Notes: generated from the sequence alone by a model not told the origin. Positions 53,481-63,679 are shown, counted from the stretch's first letter. The stretch is DNA of 64,000 nt from a bacterium (GCA_021779375.1 JAJYAT010000004.1:61629-125628); one strand, 5' to 3'. Program-made: numbers and translations.

Positions 53481-54356
53481 TCAGCCTTCGGCGAGCGCGT
53501 CTGCGCCACCGACGATTTCCAAAATCTCAGTCGTGATCGAAGCCTGGCGCGCTTTGTTCATTTCGAGCGTGAGCGTGTCGATCAATTCACCGGCATTTTC
53601 ACTCGCTGATTTCATCGCGACCATGCGTGCGGATTGCTCGCTCGCATTGGACTCGAGCAGCGCTTGGTAGACGATGGTTTCGAGGAAGCGTGGAAGCAGG
53701 CGCTCGAAAACTGCCGCGCCGCTCGGCTCAAAGACGTATTCGATTTGCGCCGCTCCGACTTTCGAATTTTCCACAGCTGGTGGAGGAGTGAAAGGCAGCA
53801 AAGTTCGCTCCACGATCCGCTGTTGCATCGTATTCACGAAATGGTTGTAGACGAGGCGCACTTCATCGAATTCGCCATCCAGGAATCCTCGCACGACGAG
53901 TCGCGTGATCGGGGCGGTTTTCACGAATTCCGGTTTGTCTGACAAGCCTTCGAATTCCGCGACGACACTCGCGCCGACGTGTTTGAAAAATTGCAGACCT
54001 TTGCGTCCGACGCAGAGAATCGCTTTTTCCTGAGCTTCGCCGAGTTGTTTCGTATTCAGATAGCGGATGATATTCGAATTGAACGCGCCGCAGAGTCCGC
54101 GGTCACCCGTGAAAAGCAGGAAAAGAATTTTCTTCGGATTCTCACGGCGCAAAAAATAAGGGTGTTCGAGATTGCTTTTCGAACGTGCGACGAGTCCTTC
54201 GATCAGGCGTGCGAGCTCGTCGGCGTAAGGTCGTCCGGCGAGTGCGGCATCCTGCGCTTTTTTCATTTTGGACGCAGAAACCATCTCCATCGCACGCGTG
54301 ATTTTTTGCGTGGAATTAACTGATTTCAGACGGCGGCGGAGGTCGAGCAGACTCAT
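53481..54356 (-). CDS. atpG: ATP synthase gamma subunit
   Basis: 291 residues. Central rotor shaft of F1. N-terminal helix RRLKSVNSTQKITRAMEMVSA, Rossmann-like middle (LFTGDRGLCGAFNSNI) and the conserved C-terminal helix (ARMVAMKSASENAGELI, LEMNKARQASITTEILEIVGGADAL in parts). It is the last gene of the atp operon; the normal next genes atpD and atpC are absent. Confidence 0.95.
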   Translation of the reverse strand: MSLLDLRRRLKSVNSTQKITRAMEMVSASKMKKAQDAALAGRPYADELARLIEGLVARSKSNLEHPYFLRRENPKKILFLLFTGDRGLCGAFNSNIIRYLNTKQLGEAQEKAILCVGRKGLQFFKHVGASVVAEFEGLSDKPEFVKTAPITRLVVRGFLDGEFDEVRLVYNHFVNTMQQRIVERTLLPFTPPPAVENSKVGAAQIEYVFEPSGAAVFERLLPRFLETIVYQALLESNASEQSARMVAMKSASENAGELIDTLTLEMNKARQASITTEILEIVGGADALAEG

Positions 54357-54384
54357 TTAGTTCCTAGTTTTTAGCTATTAGAAA

Positions 54385-55893
54385 TTATTCATTCCAGCCT
54401 TTTTTGAAATCCTCAATCGCGGCGCGCAAATCTTTCTCAGTTTGTTCCTCGATTTTGCCGCTCGTGGCGATTTCCTTTTCGATTTTTGCGTAATTGGTTT
54501 GCATGAACTCGCCGAAATCTTTTTCAAATTTCGAGATTTTTTCAATCGCGACATCGTCGAGGTAGCCCGCATTGGTCGCGAAAATAATTTCAATCTGATT
54601 CACGACTGAGAGCGGGGAATACTGACCTTGTTTCAAAATTTCGACGATACGGCGCCCGCGTTCGATTTGCTTCTTCGTCGCGGCGTCGAGATCGGAGCCG
54701 ATCTGGGAAAACGCTTCGAGCTCACGGAATTGTGCGAGCGAGAGACGCAGATTGCCCGAAACCTTTTTCATTGCTTTCGTTTGCGCGTCGCCACCGACAC
54801 GGCTGACCGACAGACCGGCATTGACGGCTGGGCGAATGCCTTTGTAAAAAAGATCCGATTCGAGGTAAATCTGACCGTCCGTAATCGAAATCACGTTTGT
54901 CGGAATATACGCCGAAACATCGTTTGATTGAGTTTCGATGATTGGCAAAGCCGTAATCGAGCCGCCACCGAGCTTGTCGCTCAGACGCACCGCGCGTTCG
55001 AGCAGGCGGGAATGCAGGTAAAAAATATCTCCCGGATAAGCTTCGCGTCCCGGCGGGCGGCGCAGGAGCAGAGAAATTTGGCGGTAAGCCGCAGCGTGTT
55101 TCGAGAGATCATCGTAGACAATCAAAACATCTTTGCCGGCATTCATGAATTCTTCCGCCATCGTGACACCCGCGAATGGTGCGAGAAATTGCTGAGCAGC
55201 CGGATCGCTCGCATTCGCGGCCACGACAGTTGTGTAATTCATTGCACCGAATTCATCCAATTTCGCGACAATCTTCGCGACAGTCGAAGCTTTTTGACCA
55301 ATCGCGACGTAGAAGCACAAACAATTTTTACCTTTCTGATTGATAATCGTGTCGATAGCAATCGCGGTTTTGCCGGTTTGGCGGTCGCCGATGATGAGCT
55401 CGCGTTGACCGCGTCCGACTGGAATCATCGAGTCAATCGCCTTGATGCCAGTTTGGAGCGGTGTATCGACACGTTGGCGCTGGATGATGCCCGGAGCCTT
55501 CACTTCGACGAGGCGCGTTTTCTTCGTCGCGATTTTGCCTTTGCCGTCGATTGGCAGACCGAGCGTATTCACGACGCGACCAATCATTGCTTCGCCGACG
55601 GGGACTTCCATAATTTTCCCAGTAGTTTTCACTTCGTCGCCTTCTTTCAATTCCGGGTTTTCTTCGAGCAACATCACACCGACGGTGTCTTCTTCGAGGT
55701 TCAGCACTACGCCGGTTTTGCCGCCAGGGAATTCCAAAATTTCTGCCATCGCCGCGCCGGATAGTCCGCTCACTTTCGTGATGCCGTCGCCGACTTCGAT
55801 GACGGTGCCGAGATTGGATTTCTCAGTTGTCGCTTTAAAATCCTTAATTTGCTGGGCGAGAACAGATGAGATTTCTGAGGCGGAGAGTTTCAT
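54385..55893 (-). CDS. atpA: ATP synthase alpha subunit
   Basis: 502 residues, usual length. Non-catalytic nucleotide-binding subunit of F1. Walker [16 protein letters not shown], then [11 protein letters not shown], and [20 protein letters not shown]; the C-terminal domain is intact. Its start is preceded by TTTAATCCTTTCCA, like the leadered motif, though within the operon. Confidence 0.97.
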   Translation of the reverse strand: MKLSASEISSVLAQQIKDFKATTEKSNLGTVIEVGDGITKVSGLSGAAMAEILEFPGGKTGVVLNLEEDTVGVMLLEENPELKEGDEVKTTGKIMEVPVGEAMIGRVVNTLGLPIDGKGKIATKKTRLVEVKAPGIIQRQRVDTPLQTGIKAIDSMIPVGRGQRELIIGDRQTGKTAIAIDTIINQKGKNCLCFYVAIGQKASTVAKIVAKLDEFGAMNYTTVVAANASDPAAQQFLAPFAGVTMAEEFMNAGKDVLIVYDDLSKHAAAYRQISLLLRRPPGREAYPGDIFYLHSRLLERAVRLSDKLGGGSITALPIIETQSNDVSAYIPTNVISITDGQIYLESDLFYKGIRPAVNAGLSVSRVGGDAQTKAMKKVSGNLRLSLAQFRELEAFSQIGSDLDAATKKQIERGRRIVEILKQGQYSPLSVVNQIEIIFATNAGYLDDVAIEKISKFEKDFGEFMQTNYAKIEKEIATSGKIEEQTEKDLRAAIEDFKKGWNE

Positions 55894-55946
55894 TGGAAAG
55901 GATTAAATAAGGAGTAAGTTTGTAAGAATTAAGTTAGTGGATAGTG

Positions 55947-56477
55947 TTAGTTCAAAGCTTTTTGCAGTCGGTTCAGTTTGCCGGTGAGCGAGAGATCGAT
56001 GAGCTCGTCGCCCAGGAGGATTTTCACTCCGCCTAGGATTTGGGCATTCACGCGCGGTTCGACGGCGATTTCGCGCCCGGTCATTTTGCGTAGCGCGGCG
56101 GCGAGTCCACGCAGTTCTTTTTCGTCGAGGACGCGCGCGCTTTCGATGAGCGCTGTCGCGACGCCGCCCGATTCATTTAGCACGGCACGGAAGCTCTCGG
56201 CGATGCCAGCGATTTCAGACATGCGCCCATGATGGACGACGAGTTTCAAAAAATTTTCAAACTTCTCGCCAGCCTTGCCGAAAACTTTGGTGACAACTTT
56301 TTCTTTTTCCACTGTCGTGATGCGGGAGTTCGCGAAAAAATCTTGTGCGGTTTTGCTACCTAGGATTTCCGCCGCTAGATCGAGATTCTCAGCAGTTTCC
56401 TTCAGCTCTGCGACCGAAACTTTCTCGCCGAGCGCGAGCGCCAGTGCGCGGGCGTAACGGAGAGAAGTTTTGCTCAT
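55947..56477 (-). CDS. atpH: ATP synthase delta subunit
   Basis: 176 residues. Peripheral stalk protein that holds the b-subunits to alpha. N-terminal helical bundle (SLRYARALALALGE) and C-terminal signature LGGVKILLGDELIDLSLTGKL. Overlaps atpF by 4 bases. Confidence 0.92.
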   Translation of the reverse strand: MSKTSLRYARALALALGEKVSVAELKETAENLDLAAEILGSKTAQDFFANSRITTVEKEKVVTKVFGKAGEKFENFLKLVVHHGRMSEIAGIAESFRAVLNESGGVATALIESARVLDEKELRGLAAALRKMTGREIAVEPRVNAQILGGVKILLGDELIDLSLTGKLNRLQKALN

Positions 56478-56977
56478 TTGAGGGTGGAGATTTCGGTAAT
56501 CGCATCGGCGATAAATTTGGACTGATCTTTGGCTTCGATGGTGCGCTGCAAAAGTTTCTCGGTGGCGAGCACTACGATTTTCGCGACTTCATTTTGGATC
56601 TGGCGGGCGGCGTCGTCGCGTTCTTTTGCGATGACCGCGCGACCTTCTTCGACAATTTTGCCGACTTTCGCTTTGGCGGTTTCAACCAACTCATTAGCTT
56701 GTGCGGCGGCGGCTTCTTTCGAGGCGGCGATGATCTCACTCGCTTTTTGCTGGGCTTTTTTGAATTCCTTTTGCGTGAGTTCTTCGACGCGCGCGAGCTT
56801 GTCTTCGACGAGCTCGGCGTGTTCTTCGGCTTTGGCGATGCGCTCCTTGCGTTCGTCAAGTAATTTCAAAACCGGCTTGTAAACCAAAAACGTGAGAATT
56901 GCGAGGAGAACAAAAAAATTCACCGCCTGCGCAAGCATCACTGCCGGATCGATTCCGAGGCTCGAAAGAATTTCCAT
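56474..56977 (-). CDS. atpF: ATP synthase b subunit
   Basis: 167 residues. One N-terminal membrane helix (VNFFVLLAILTFLVYKPVL) and a long charged coiled coil (ERIAKAEEHAELVEDKLARV onward). Peripheral stalk of the F0F1 complex. The 125-bp gap to atpE holds a word repeat with GTTCTAA/GAAC units. Confidence 0.93.
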   Translation of the reverse strand: MEILSSLGIDPAVMLAQAVNFFVLLAILTFLVYKPVLKLLDERKERIAKAEEHAELVEDKLARVEELTQKEFKKAQQKASEIIAASKEAAAAQANELVETAKAKVGKIVEEGRAVIAKERDDAARQIQNEVAKIVVLATEKLLQRTIEAKDQSKFIADAITEISTLK

Positions 56978-57102
56978 AAGAATGTTTTTAAATGTTCTAA
57001 CTGTTCAATTACTCGCTGCGCTCGCTTGTTCTAAATGTCGCATAAATCACACACTTAGAACAATTCGAACAAACGCAGGGATCGAACATCTCGAACAGGA
57101 GA

Positions 57103-57363
<261 letters not shown>

Positions 57364-57403
57364 TTAGCGAAACGCGCGCGCGAGGCAAGTATCCTGAATA
57401 ATT

Positions 57404-58306
57404 TTAGTGTGCTGCGCTCGCCATTTTGAAGAAAACTAAAGTTAAAACTGAAAAAACGAGTGCTTGAATCAGTCCGACGAAAATCTCCAAGCCGTAAAAT
57501 GGCATTGGCACGACGAAAGGTGCGAGCGAAATAATGACCGCAAGCAACACCTCACCAGCAAAAATATTGCCGAAGAGTCGGAATGAAAATGAAATCATTT
57601 TGGAAAATTCCGAGACGATTTCCAGGATGCCGACGAAAAAATGAATCGGATTCGAAAAGTTAAAAAACTTTTTGAAATAACCGCCACCGAGTGAAGCTAC
57701 ACCCATCACTTGGACGAGGATAACCGCGACGAAAGCGAGTGCGAGCGTGAAGCTGAGGTCGGCTGTGCCAGCGCGAAAGATTGGCACGAAGATAGCTTCG
57801 TGGGTAGTAGTTTTTTCCTCAGGACTATTATTAGCTGGCTTTTCTGGTATTTTTTCGGTGTCCTCGCCTAGATCAACCACATTGAGATCTTTTGTTGTTG
57901 CCAGGCTTTCATCGACAGCCTCGCTATAGTCTTTTGTAAGTGGCGTTTCAGGAATCGCTAACTCTTCCGAGGTTTTTTCGTTTTCAAAAAAACCAATCGA
58001 ACCGACACCAGGTAGCAGTCCTGCCCAGTTATTCAAAAGTACGAATAGGAAAATAGTGAAGACAACTGGGAAAAACTGGCGCGCTTGTTTGAAATTATTC
58101 GTCACACTCTCAGCGAGATCGTGGAAGCTCTCGATCGCTAGCTCGACGATATTTTGTACACCGGCGGGGCTTTGCTTCAGGCGTGCGCGGAAAATCACCG
58201 CGAAAATTCCGACCAAGACGAGGACGACCCAGCTTAAGAGTAGCGAATTCGTGACGGGCAGCGGACCGAGATTGAAGATTTTTTCGGCAGTAAGTGAAAC
58301 GTGCAT
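57404..58306 (-). CDS. atpB: ATP synthase a subunit with acidic insertion
   Basis: 300 residues, longer than the usual 230-270. Proton channel subunit; the essential Arg is in FRLFGNIFAGEVLL. Between helix 2 (LLNNWAGLLPGVGSIGF) and the TADLSFTLALAF helix there is an acidic, Thr/Pro-rich stretch of about 64 residues (residues 107-170, DNA about 57797-57988). The stretch is likely exposed outside. Its codons are more AT-rich than the rest. Confidence 0.95.
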   Translation of the reverse strand: MHVSLTAEKIFNLGPLPVTNSLLLSWVVLVLVGIFAVIFRARLKQSPAGVQNIVELAIESFHDLAESVTNNFKQARQFFPVVFTIFLFVLLNNWAGLLPGVGSIGFFENEKTSEELAIPETPLTKDYSEAVDESLATTKDLNVVDLGEDTEKIPEKPANNSPEEKTTTHEAIFVPIFRAGTADLSFTLALAFVAVILVQVMGVASLGGGYFKKFFNFSNPIHFFVGILEIVSEFSKMISFSFRLFGNIFAGEVLLAVIISLAPFVVPMPFYGLEIFVGLIQALVFSVLTLVFFKMASAAH

Positions 58307-58311
58307 AGAGA

Positions 58312-58554
58312 TTATTTTTTAGAATTTTCACCGCGGGCGATTTTTTGCAGCGGCTGAACGATTTGCCAGACGAGGAGCAGAGAGAAGATTAGTCCGAGAG
58401 TGAGTCCAATCCAGAAAAAAAATTTCGTCCCGTATTTTTCATCGAGCCAGTGTCCACCGAAGACGCACAAGATCGTGGTCGTCGCGACGGAGAAGCCGAG
58501 CTGCAGGCTCATTCCTACGACTACTTTCAGCGGCAGCATTTCAGATTTAGCCAT
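58312..58554 (-). CDS. AtpI-like small membrane protein of the atp operon
   Basis: 80 residues from ATG 58554 (an ATG at 58599 is in frame but lies before a TAAACT box and the leader CTCCCCGCG). Two membrane helices: LQLGFSVATTTILCVFGGHW and FFFWIGLTLGLIFSLLLVW, the AtpI/AtpQ layout that may help c-ring assembly or ion supply. It heads the operon and lies 5 bp before atpB. Confidence 0.75.
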   Translation of the reverse strand: MAKSEMLPLKVVVGMSLQLGFSVATTTILCVFGGHWLDEKYGTKFFFWIGLTLGLIFSLLLVWQIVQPLQKIARGENSKK

Positions 58555-58832
58555 GCGAAGCGCGGGGAGTTTAGTTTCGAAAATTCTAACGGTCAACATT
58601 TTTCTTCACATAAAAGACTGCAAAAATAGCTTTTTTAAAATCACAAAATTTTATCGTCAAGCGAAAATACTATTTTTAAGGCACTTCGTTAAACACCTTT
58701 AAAAAGCCCTATTTTTTCAGATTGAACAAATTTTGAATTCAGGAAAATGCTTTTCAGTTCAGCCTTTTCGCGGCTGGACGTTGCCGCGCGCAAAAAAGAG
58801 TTTTAGGATTTTGCCAATTTAACCCCTATCAA

Positions 58833-59123
58833 ATGGCTACCAAAGCCCTCACTCAGGCGCAGGTCATCGCGCTCGTCGCAGAAAAAGCGGGAATCTCCAA
58901 AAAGGAAGGTAAAGTCGTCCTCGAGACACTTCAGGCTGCTCTCGTCAAAAACGATAAAGTTGCCACTCCATTTGGAATCTTCTCGAAAAAGGTCAAACCG
59001 GCTCGCCCGGCTCGCAAAGGTACCAACCCTTTCACCGGAGAGGAAATGACTTTCAAAGCGAAACCGAAACAGACAGTTCTCAAATATCGTCCGAACAAAG
59101 CGACGAAAGACGCTCTTAACTAA
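58833..59123 (+). CDS. HU-family DNA-binding protein
   Basis: 96 residues. Helical dimer part (TQAQVIALVAEKAGISKKEG) then a beta arm with RKGTNPFTGEEMTFKAKP, which differs from typical RNPxTG but keeps its length. Nucleoid architecture. TAGGAT (58804-58809) lies 23 nt before the ATG, with TTTAACCCCTATCAA upstream. Its own terminator follows. The 278 bp before it show nothing else I can name. Confidence 0.95.
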   Translation: MATKALTQAQVIALVAEKAGISKKEGKVVLETLQAALVKNDKVATPFGIFSKKVKPARPARKGTNPFTGEEMTFKAKPKQTVLKYRPNKATKDALN

Positions 59124-59144
59124 AAATAGTTTTCCAATCAAATT

Positions 59145-59172
59145 AAAAGCCCTGCTTCGGCGGGGCTTTTTT
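59145..59172 (+). terminator. Intrinsic terminator after HU gene
   Basis: AAAAGCCC and GGGCTTTT arms with a GC-TTCG-GC core (UUCG tetraloop), then a run of T. Confidence 0.9.
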
Positions 59173-59203
59173 GTAGCTAAAATTTCCAAATCCCAAATCG
59201 CAA

Positions 59204-59225
59204 ACCTGCCTACCGGCAGGCAGGT
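59204..59225. repeat. REP-like palindrome in a word-repeat region
   Basis: A 22-bp near-perfect palindrome built from CCTGCC and GGCAGG arms (core CCTGCCTACCGGCAGG). Around it are inverted words: AATTTCCAAATCCCAAATCG on the left and TTTGGAGCTTGGAATT on the right (59288-59316). Confidence 0.75.
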
Positions 59226-59316
59226 AAATCTCAATGTTCAAAATTCAAGGGTGGGGTCGGGCAAGTTGAAAATTAGAAATTATTTGGAAATTGATGTTTG
59301 GAGCTTGGAATTTTAT

Positions 59317-61008
59317 TTAATGTTTGGGCATGATTTTGTAGCTCGCGTTGTATTTTTCATTGATTGTCGTCTCACCATTTTTCGCGACTTCGCGCGTCCA
59401 AAACATGCGCAGTCCGGCGAGGCGTAGATTCGTGACGGGATCGCCATTCGGATAAAACGGTCCGGCGAGCTTCACCGCGCGACCATCGCTCGTGCCGAAA
59501 AAATTCACGCGCAGGCTGGTGCCGTCGATGGCAGTTTGGACCAGGATTGGCGCGCCGGTATCATTCAAAAATTTCAAATCGGCGGAGCCGGGATAAATCG
59601 TCGCGTCGAGCCCGGGCGGATCGTAGTAGCTCACTTTCATCGAGTGCGGTTTCTGCGCGGTGATTGGCACGCCAGAGGCAAGTGCCGTGCGGAAAAAAGT
59701 GGTCGAAACCTGGCAGACTCCGCCGCCGACTTCCGGAATGATGTCGCCTTCTTTGATGACGAGCTCTTGGCGGTAGCCATTCGCGAGTGTCACTGGACCG
59801 AGTGCACCGACGAAAGAAAATTCTGCGCCCGGCTCGATAATTTTGCCATTCAGTCGTTCGGCGGCGACGCGGATATTGTGCTGACGATTCGTCGGCGAGC
59901 CGGCGTAATTCGTCACATCCTCACCGATGAGCTCGCGGATGCCGGCGTTTTTCAAGTCTTCCGCGACTTTCACCGGTGCAGGCAAAACCCGAAACGGAAT
60001 TAGAAGCTCGCGCTGGCCATCGGCGATGGCTGCCAGCAGCTCTGCGAATAAGGCGTCACCGTCGATAGCGCGACCATTTTGTGCGATGCCGTCGAAAGCG
60101 ACTGTGCCGTTGAGATTGCGCGTGATGGTGACATCGCGCGGCAGCTCACCGAGCAGCGGATCGAGCTCGTCTGTGATGAACTTAGTCACGAGTTCTTTCT
60201 TCAAAAAAATACTGTCGCCGTCGAAACCAAACCACGCGATGCGGTCGGCGAGATTGAGCTCGAAGCGCTCGTATTCGGTTTTTTTCAAAACCATTTTTTC
60301 ACTGACAATTTTAGTGAGACGCTCGCGGAAGGGCTCGAGTTCACGTGCGAAAACTTTTGGCTCGACTGGCTCGCTCGTGATTACGATTTTCGCGTTTGAA
60401 AATTTCCCGGCGTTTTTTTGTATAGCATCCACGATTTTGGCGAAATCTGTTTTTCTTCCGCTTTTTTCCGGCAAAATCTCAAGCGCGCCAGTGGCATTCA
60501 AAAAAACTCGCGCGTCAGTCGCGCCGTATTCGAGCTCAGGGAAGTGCGTGAGCAAAACGCGGCGCAGCCTTTTGTCGTTCAAGCTCGTCGGCAGTGCGAC
60601 TTCGCTGAAATTGAAAATCTCATTTTTCAAAACGCCGACCTGGTTTGCGACGGAGAATCGCAAATCAAATTCCGCCGGTAAAATTTCCGCCGTCTGACCG
60701 GCAAATTCGAAAACGAGCGGTCGCAGCGCGAAATTTTGCGCACGCGTTTCGAGCTCGCTGATGGCTTCATCCGCCGCGACGAGCGAATACTCTGCGTCCG
60801 CGATGCGAATCCCGAAGGGCAGGCGCTCGGCGAATTGATTGCGCACGGTGAAATAACCAATCTCCAAAAGCAGAAAGATGCCAAAAATCGCGAAAAACGG
60901 GAGAAAATTCTGAATTTCCCGTTTTTTGCTTTGGCGCATTTTCTTCAGCAGTTTTTTCAACGAATAAACTTTGTACTCAGGAATTTTAGCAAATTTCTTC
61001 GCTGTCAA
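59317..61008 (-). CDS. VanW family protein with peptidoglycan-binding-like repeats
   Basis: 563 residues. One membrane helix (FLPFFAIFGIFLLLEIGYF, about 35-55), then two extracellular segments of the PG_binding_4 type, and the VanW domain (about 385-510) with AAERLNGKIIEPGAEFSF and VGGGVCQVSTTFFRTAL. VanW proteins are linked with cell-wall resistance and anchoring, but the reaction is unknown. TTG start 5 bp after the upstream gene; a later ATG (Met24) is possible but would leave only a short stretch before the helix. Confidence 0.85.
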   Translation of the reverse strand: MTAKKFAKIPEYKVYSLKKLLKKMRQSKKREIQNFLPFFAIFGIFLLLEIGYFTVRNQFAERLPFGIRIADAEYSLVAADEAISELETRAQNFALRPLVFEFAGQTAEILPAEFDLRFSVANQVGVLKNEIFNFSEVALPTSLNDKRLRRVLLTHFPELEYGATDARVFLNATGALEILPEKSGRKTDFAKIVDAIQKNAGKFSNAKIVITSEPVEPKVFARELEPFRERLTKIVSEKMVLKKTEYERFELNLADRIAWFGFDGDSIFLKKELVTKFITDELDPLLGELPRDVTITRNLNGTVAFDGIAQNGRAIDGDALFAELLAAIADGQRELLIPFRVLPAPVKVAEDLKNAGIRELIGEDVTNYAGSPTNRQHNIRVAAERLNGKIIEPGAEFSFVGALGPVTLANGYRQELVIKEGDIIPEVGGGVCQVSTTFFRTALASGVPITAQKPHSMKVSYYDPPGLDATIYPGSADLKFLNDTGAPILVQTAIDGTSLRVNFFGTSDGRAVKLAGPFYPNGDPVTNLRLAGLRMFWTREVAKNGETTINEKYNASYKIMPKH

Positions 61009-61013
61009 ATTTT

Positions 61014-61358
61014 TTAATTCTGATTAATTTGTTTCAGCTTTTCGATTAGTCTTGGTTTTCCAAGAGTAATTTCTAAAGTATTATACAAAGCTTGGCGAGT
61101 AATGTTTTTGCAAAAAGTCAGACCTTTCCCTTCCAGCCAGGCAAGTTCTTGAGCAGAAACTATATTGTCGTCAGGTTCTTTTGTCAGAGCTTCGCTTCTG
61201 GCGATGTCTTCTGTGGAGGCTTCGTATCCAACAATTTCTTCTTCCGGATCGCAAATCCCAACTAGCATTTCTGTCGGAACTTTGCGTCTAACAATTTTTT
61301 CCCACGCAATACTGCCACTAACTGCTTCTGTTGGAGTCTTGCGCTTGAGACTAGCCAT
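61014..61358 (-). CDS. Hypothetical protein upstream of VanW gene
   Basis: 114 residues from ATG 61358; TAAAAT (61381-61386) is 22 nt upstream and the leader has TTTAATTTTTTTAGA, so an earlier ATG at 61391 is unlikely. Not recognised. Charged, soluble, Glu-rich middle (DPEEEIVGYEASTEDIARSE). Lower GC than its neighbours. Confidence 0.55.
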   Translation of the reverse strand: MASLKRKTPTEAVSGSIAWEKIVRRKVPTEMLVGICDPEEEIVGYEASTEDIARSEALTKEPDDNIVSAQELAWLEGKGLTFCKNITRQALYNTLEITLGKPRLIEKLKQINQN

Positions 61359-61402
61359 TCTAAAAAAATTAAAGGGCGTGATTTTAAACACCTTTTATTT
61401 TT

Positions 61403-62416
61403 TTAGCAAATCTCACCGCCGCCGAGGCAGATATCTCCACGGAAGAATGCGACGGTTTGACCTGGCGTGATGGCGCGCACTGGCTTATCGAATTCGAAAA
61501 TCGCCCGTGTTTTCAGCAATGTGATGCGGCCGGATTCAGCGGGCGCACGATAACGAATTTGCGCCAGGATTTTCGTGCCATTTTTCGGCGGTGCGCCGAC
61601 CCAGCTCAATTTTTTTGCCGCTAATTTCCGAGAAAAAAGCTCGCGGTCGGGGGCGACGATGAGTTCATTTTTCGCAAAATCAAAACCCGCGACGAAAAAC
61701 GGCTCGGGCATACCGCCGAGCTCGACGCCGCGGCGTTGACCGAGTGTGTAAAGCGGCAATCCATGATGTGCGCCGACGATTGCGCCGTCGGTCGTCCGGA
61801 TACAGCCTGGACGAAAAATTTTCTTAGGCAGATTTTGCTGCAGAAAGTCGCTGACTTCCATGCCTTCCAAGAAGCAAATTCCAGCGCTTTCTTTTTTCTC
61901 CGCGAATTGCGGAAAGCCTATTTTTGCAGCCATTTTTTTGACTTCCGCTTTTTTCAAATCACCAAGCGGAAAAACCACTTGCTTCAATTTTTCCTCGGTT
62001 AGGCGGCAGAGAAAATAGGACTGGTCTTTCGTCTCGTCGCGACCGCGCAAAAGTTTATTTTTTTCGATCCGCGCGTAGTGTCCAGTCGCCAATTTCGCGC
62101 AGCCGAGCTCGCGCATTTTGGTCATTAATTTCCCAAATTTAATTTGGGGATTGCAGATGACGCAGGGATTGGGTGTGCGATTTCGCGCATAATTGCGTAG
62201 GAAATCAGCGACGACTTGTTTCTGAAATTCCGCGCGAAAATTCAAAACATAAAAGGGGATTTCAAGATTCGCGGCGACTTCACGTGCCGCGGCGACGGAA
62301 TTTGTTTTGCCAAAAAGATCGAGATGAACGGCAATCAGCTCGTGACCAGCCTTTTGCAAAAGCGCCGCCGTGACCGCCGAATCCACCCCGCCCGAAATTG
62401 CGACAAGAATTTTCAT
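61403..62416 (-). CDS. mnmA: tRNA-specific 2-thiouridylase
   Basis: 337 residues. Puts sulfur on U34 of Lys, Glu and Gln tRNAs. ATP-pyrophosphatase motif VAISGGVDSAV, catalytic Cys in NPCVICN, the second Cys in SAGICFLEG, GHYARIEK and LYTLGQRRG. Sulfur comes from IscS-type enzymes such as the one at 49431. It lies 6 bp after murA on the same strand. Confidence 0.96.
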   Translation of the reverse strand: MKILVAISGGVDSAVTAALLQKAGHELIAVHLDLFGKTNSVAAAREVAANLEIPFYVLNFRAEFQKQVVADFLRNYARNRTPNPCVICNPQIKFGKLMTKMRELGCAKLATGHYARIEKNKLLRGRDETKDQSYFLCRLTEEKLKQVVFPLGDLKKAEVKKMAAKIGFPQFAEKKESAGICFLEGMEVSDFLQQNLPKKIFRPGCIRTTDGAIVGAHHGLPLYTLGQRRGVELGGMPEPFFVAGFDFAKNELIVAPDRELFSRKLAAKKLSWVGAPPKNGTKILAQIRYRAPAESGRITLLKTRAIFEFDKPVRAITPGQTVAFFRGDICLGGGEIC

Positions 62417-62422
62417 TTCAAA

Positions 62423-63679
62423 TTATTCGACGCGCTCGATTGCCGCGCCGAGATTCTGCAATTTCTCAGCAAAATTTTCGTAGCCGCGGTCGATGTATTC
62501 CACATTCGTAATTTCCGAAATGCCTCTCGCCGAGAGTGCGGCGAGGACCATCGCCGCGCCGGCGCGCAGGTCGCAGCTCGCGATTTTCGCGCCGTGCAAT
62601 TTGTCACCGCCGAAAACGACGGCTTGGTGCGGATTGAAAACCTCGACGCGCGCACCCATTTTTTCCAGTTCAAAAAGGTAATTCAGCCGACCTTCGAAGA
62701 GCGTTTCGAAAATTCGCGACTTGCCCTGCGCCTGAGTCAGCAGCACGCCGAAGGGCGCCTGCAAATCAGTCGGAAAGCCTGGAAAAACAGCCGTTTTAAT
62801 TTCAGTGGGATTGAATTTCTTAGTTGGTTTGATCTCCAAAAAATTCGGTCCGACAAAAAAATTCGCGCCAACTTCTTGGAGTTTTTGAAAGAAAGAATCG
62901 AGCTGTTTCGGTACGACATTTTCGATTCTGACATCACCGCCAGTCAGCAGTCCGGCGAGCGCGAAAGTGCCGGTTTCGAGATAATCCGGAGTCACGGTAT
63001 GTGTCGCGCTGCCTGGTTTCGGTGTGCCAGAGATTTTCAAAGTGTGGCTGCCGACACCCGTGATTTTCACGCCCAATTTTTTCAAAAATTCGCAGACATC
63101 GACGACATGCGGCTCGTAAGCTGCCATGCGAATTTTCGTCTCTTCAGGTGAAAGCGCGGCTGCCATCAAGGCGTTTTCTGTCGCAGTCACCGACATTTCT
63201 GGCAAATTAAACGCGGTGGGTTTAATTCCATTTTTTGCCTCGAATTTCAGGAAATTGTCAGTCGAATGATTGCGGCAACCCAGTCTTTCCAGCGCGAAAG
63301 CGTGGGCGTGGATTGAGCGTTTGCCGATGACGCAGCCGCCCGGGAAAGCGATTTCCGCCTTGCCGGCGCGGGCGAGGAGCGGACCGAGCAGCAAGATTGA
63401 CGCGCGCATTTTGCCGGCGAATTCCGCTGGAATTTTGGTCGTCCGGATTTTCGTCGTCTGAATTGTCACGACATTTTTCGTAAACGAAAATTTCGCGCCG
63501 AGAATTGCTAAAATCTCGAGCATGAGGCGCACGTCCGCGACATCAGGAATATTGCGCAAAACGCATTCTTGCTCAGTCAAAAGTGTCGCTGCAAGCAGCG
63601 GCAGCGCCGCATTTTTCGAGCCGGAAACTTTCACGACGCCAGACAAGGGCTGACCGCCGCGAATGATGAATTTACTCAC
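62423..63679 (-). CDS. murA: UDP-N-acetylglucosamine 1-carboxyvinyltransferase
   Basis: 418 residues. First committed step of peptidoglycan synthesis. KVSGSKNAALPLLAA, catalytic Cys in FPGGCVIGKRSIH, DLRAGAAMVLAAL and IDRGYENFAEKL. It keeps the fosfomycin-sensitive Cys. GTG start, 6 nt after extended -10 TGCTAAAAT (hexamer 63686-63691). Confidence 0.97.
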   Translation of the reverse strand: MSKFIIRGGQPLSGVVKVSGSKNAALPLLAATLLTEQECVLRNIPDVADVRLMLEILAILGAKFSFTKNVVTIQTTKIRTTKIPAEFAGKMRASILLLGPLLARAGKAEIAFPGGCVIGKRSIHAHAFALERLGCRNHSTDNFLKFEAKNGIKPTAFNLPEMSVTATENALMAAALSPEETKIRMAAYEPHVVDVCEFLKKLGVKITGVGSHTLKISGTPKPGSATHTVTPDYLETGTFALAGLLTGGDVRIENVVPKQLDSFFQKLQEVGANFFVGPNFLEIKPTKKFNPTEIKTAVFPGFPTDLQAPFGVLLTQAQGKSRIFETLFEGRLNYLFELEKMGARVEVFNPHQAVVFGGDKLHGAKIASCDLRAGAAMVLAALSARGISEITNVEYIDRGYENFAEKLQNLGAAIERVE

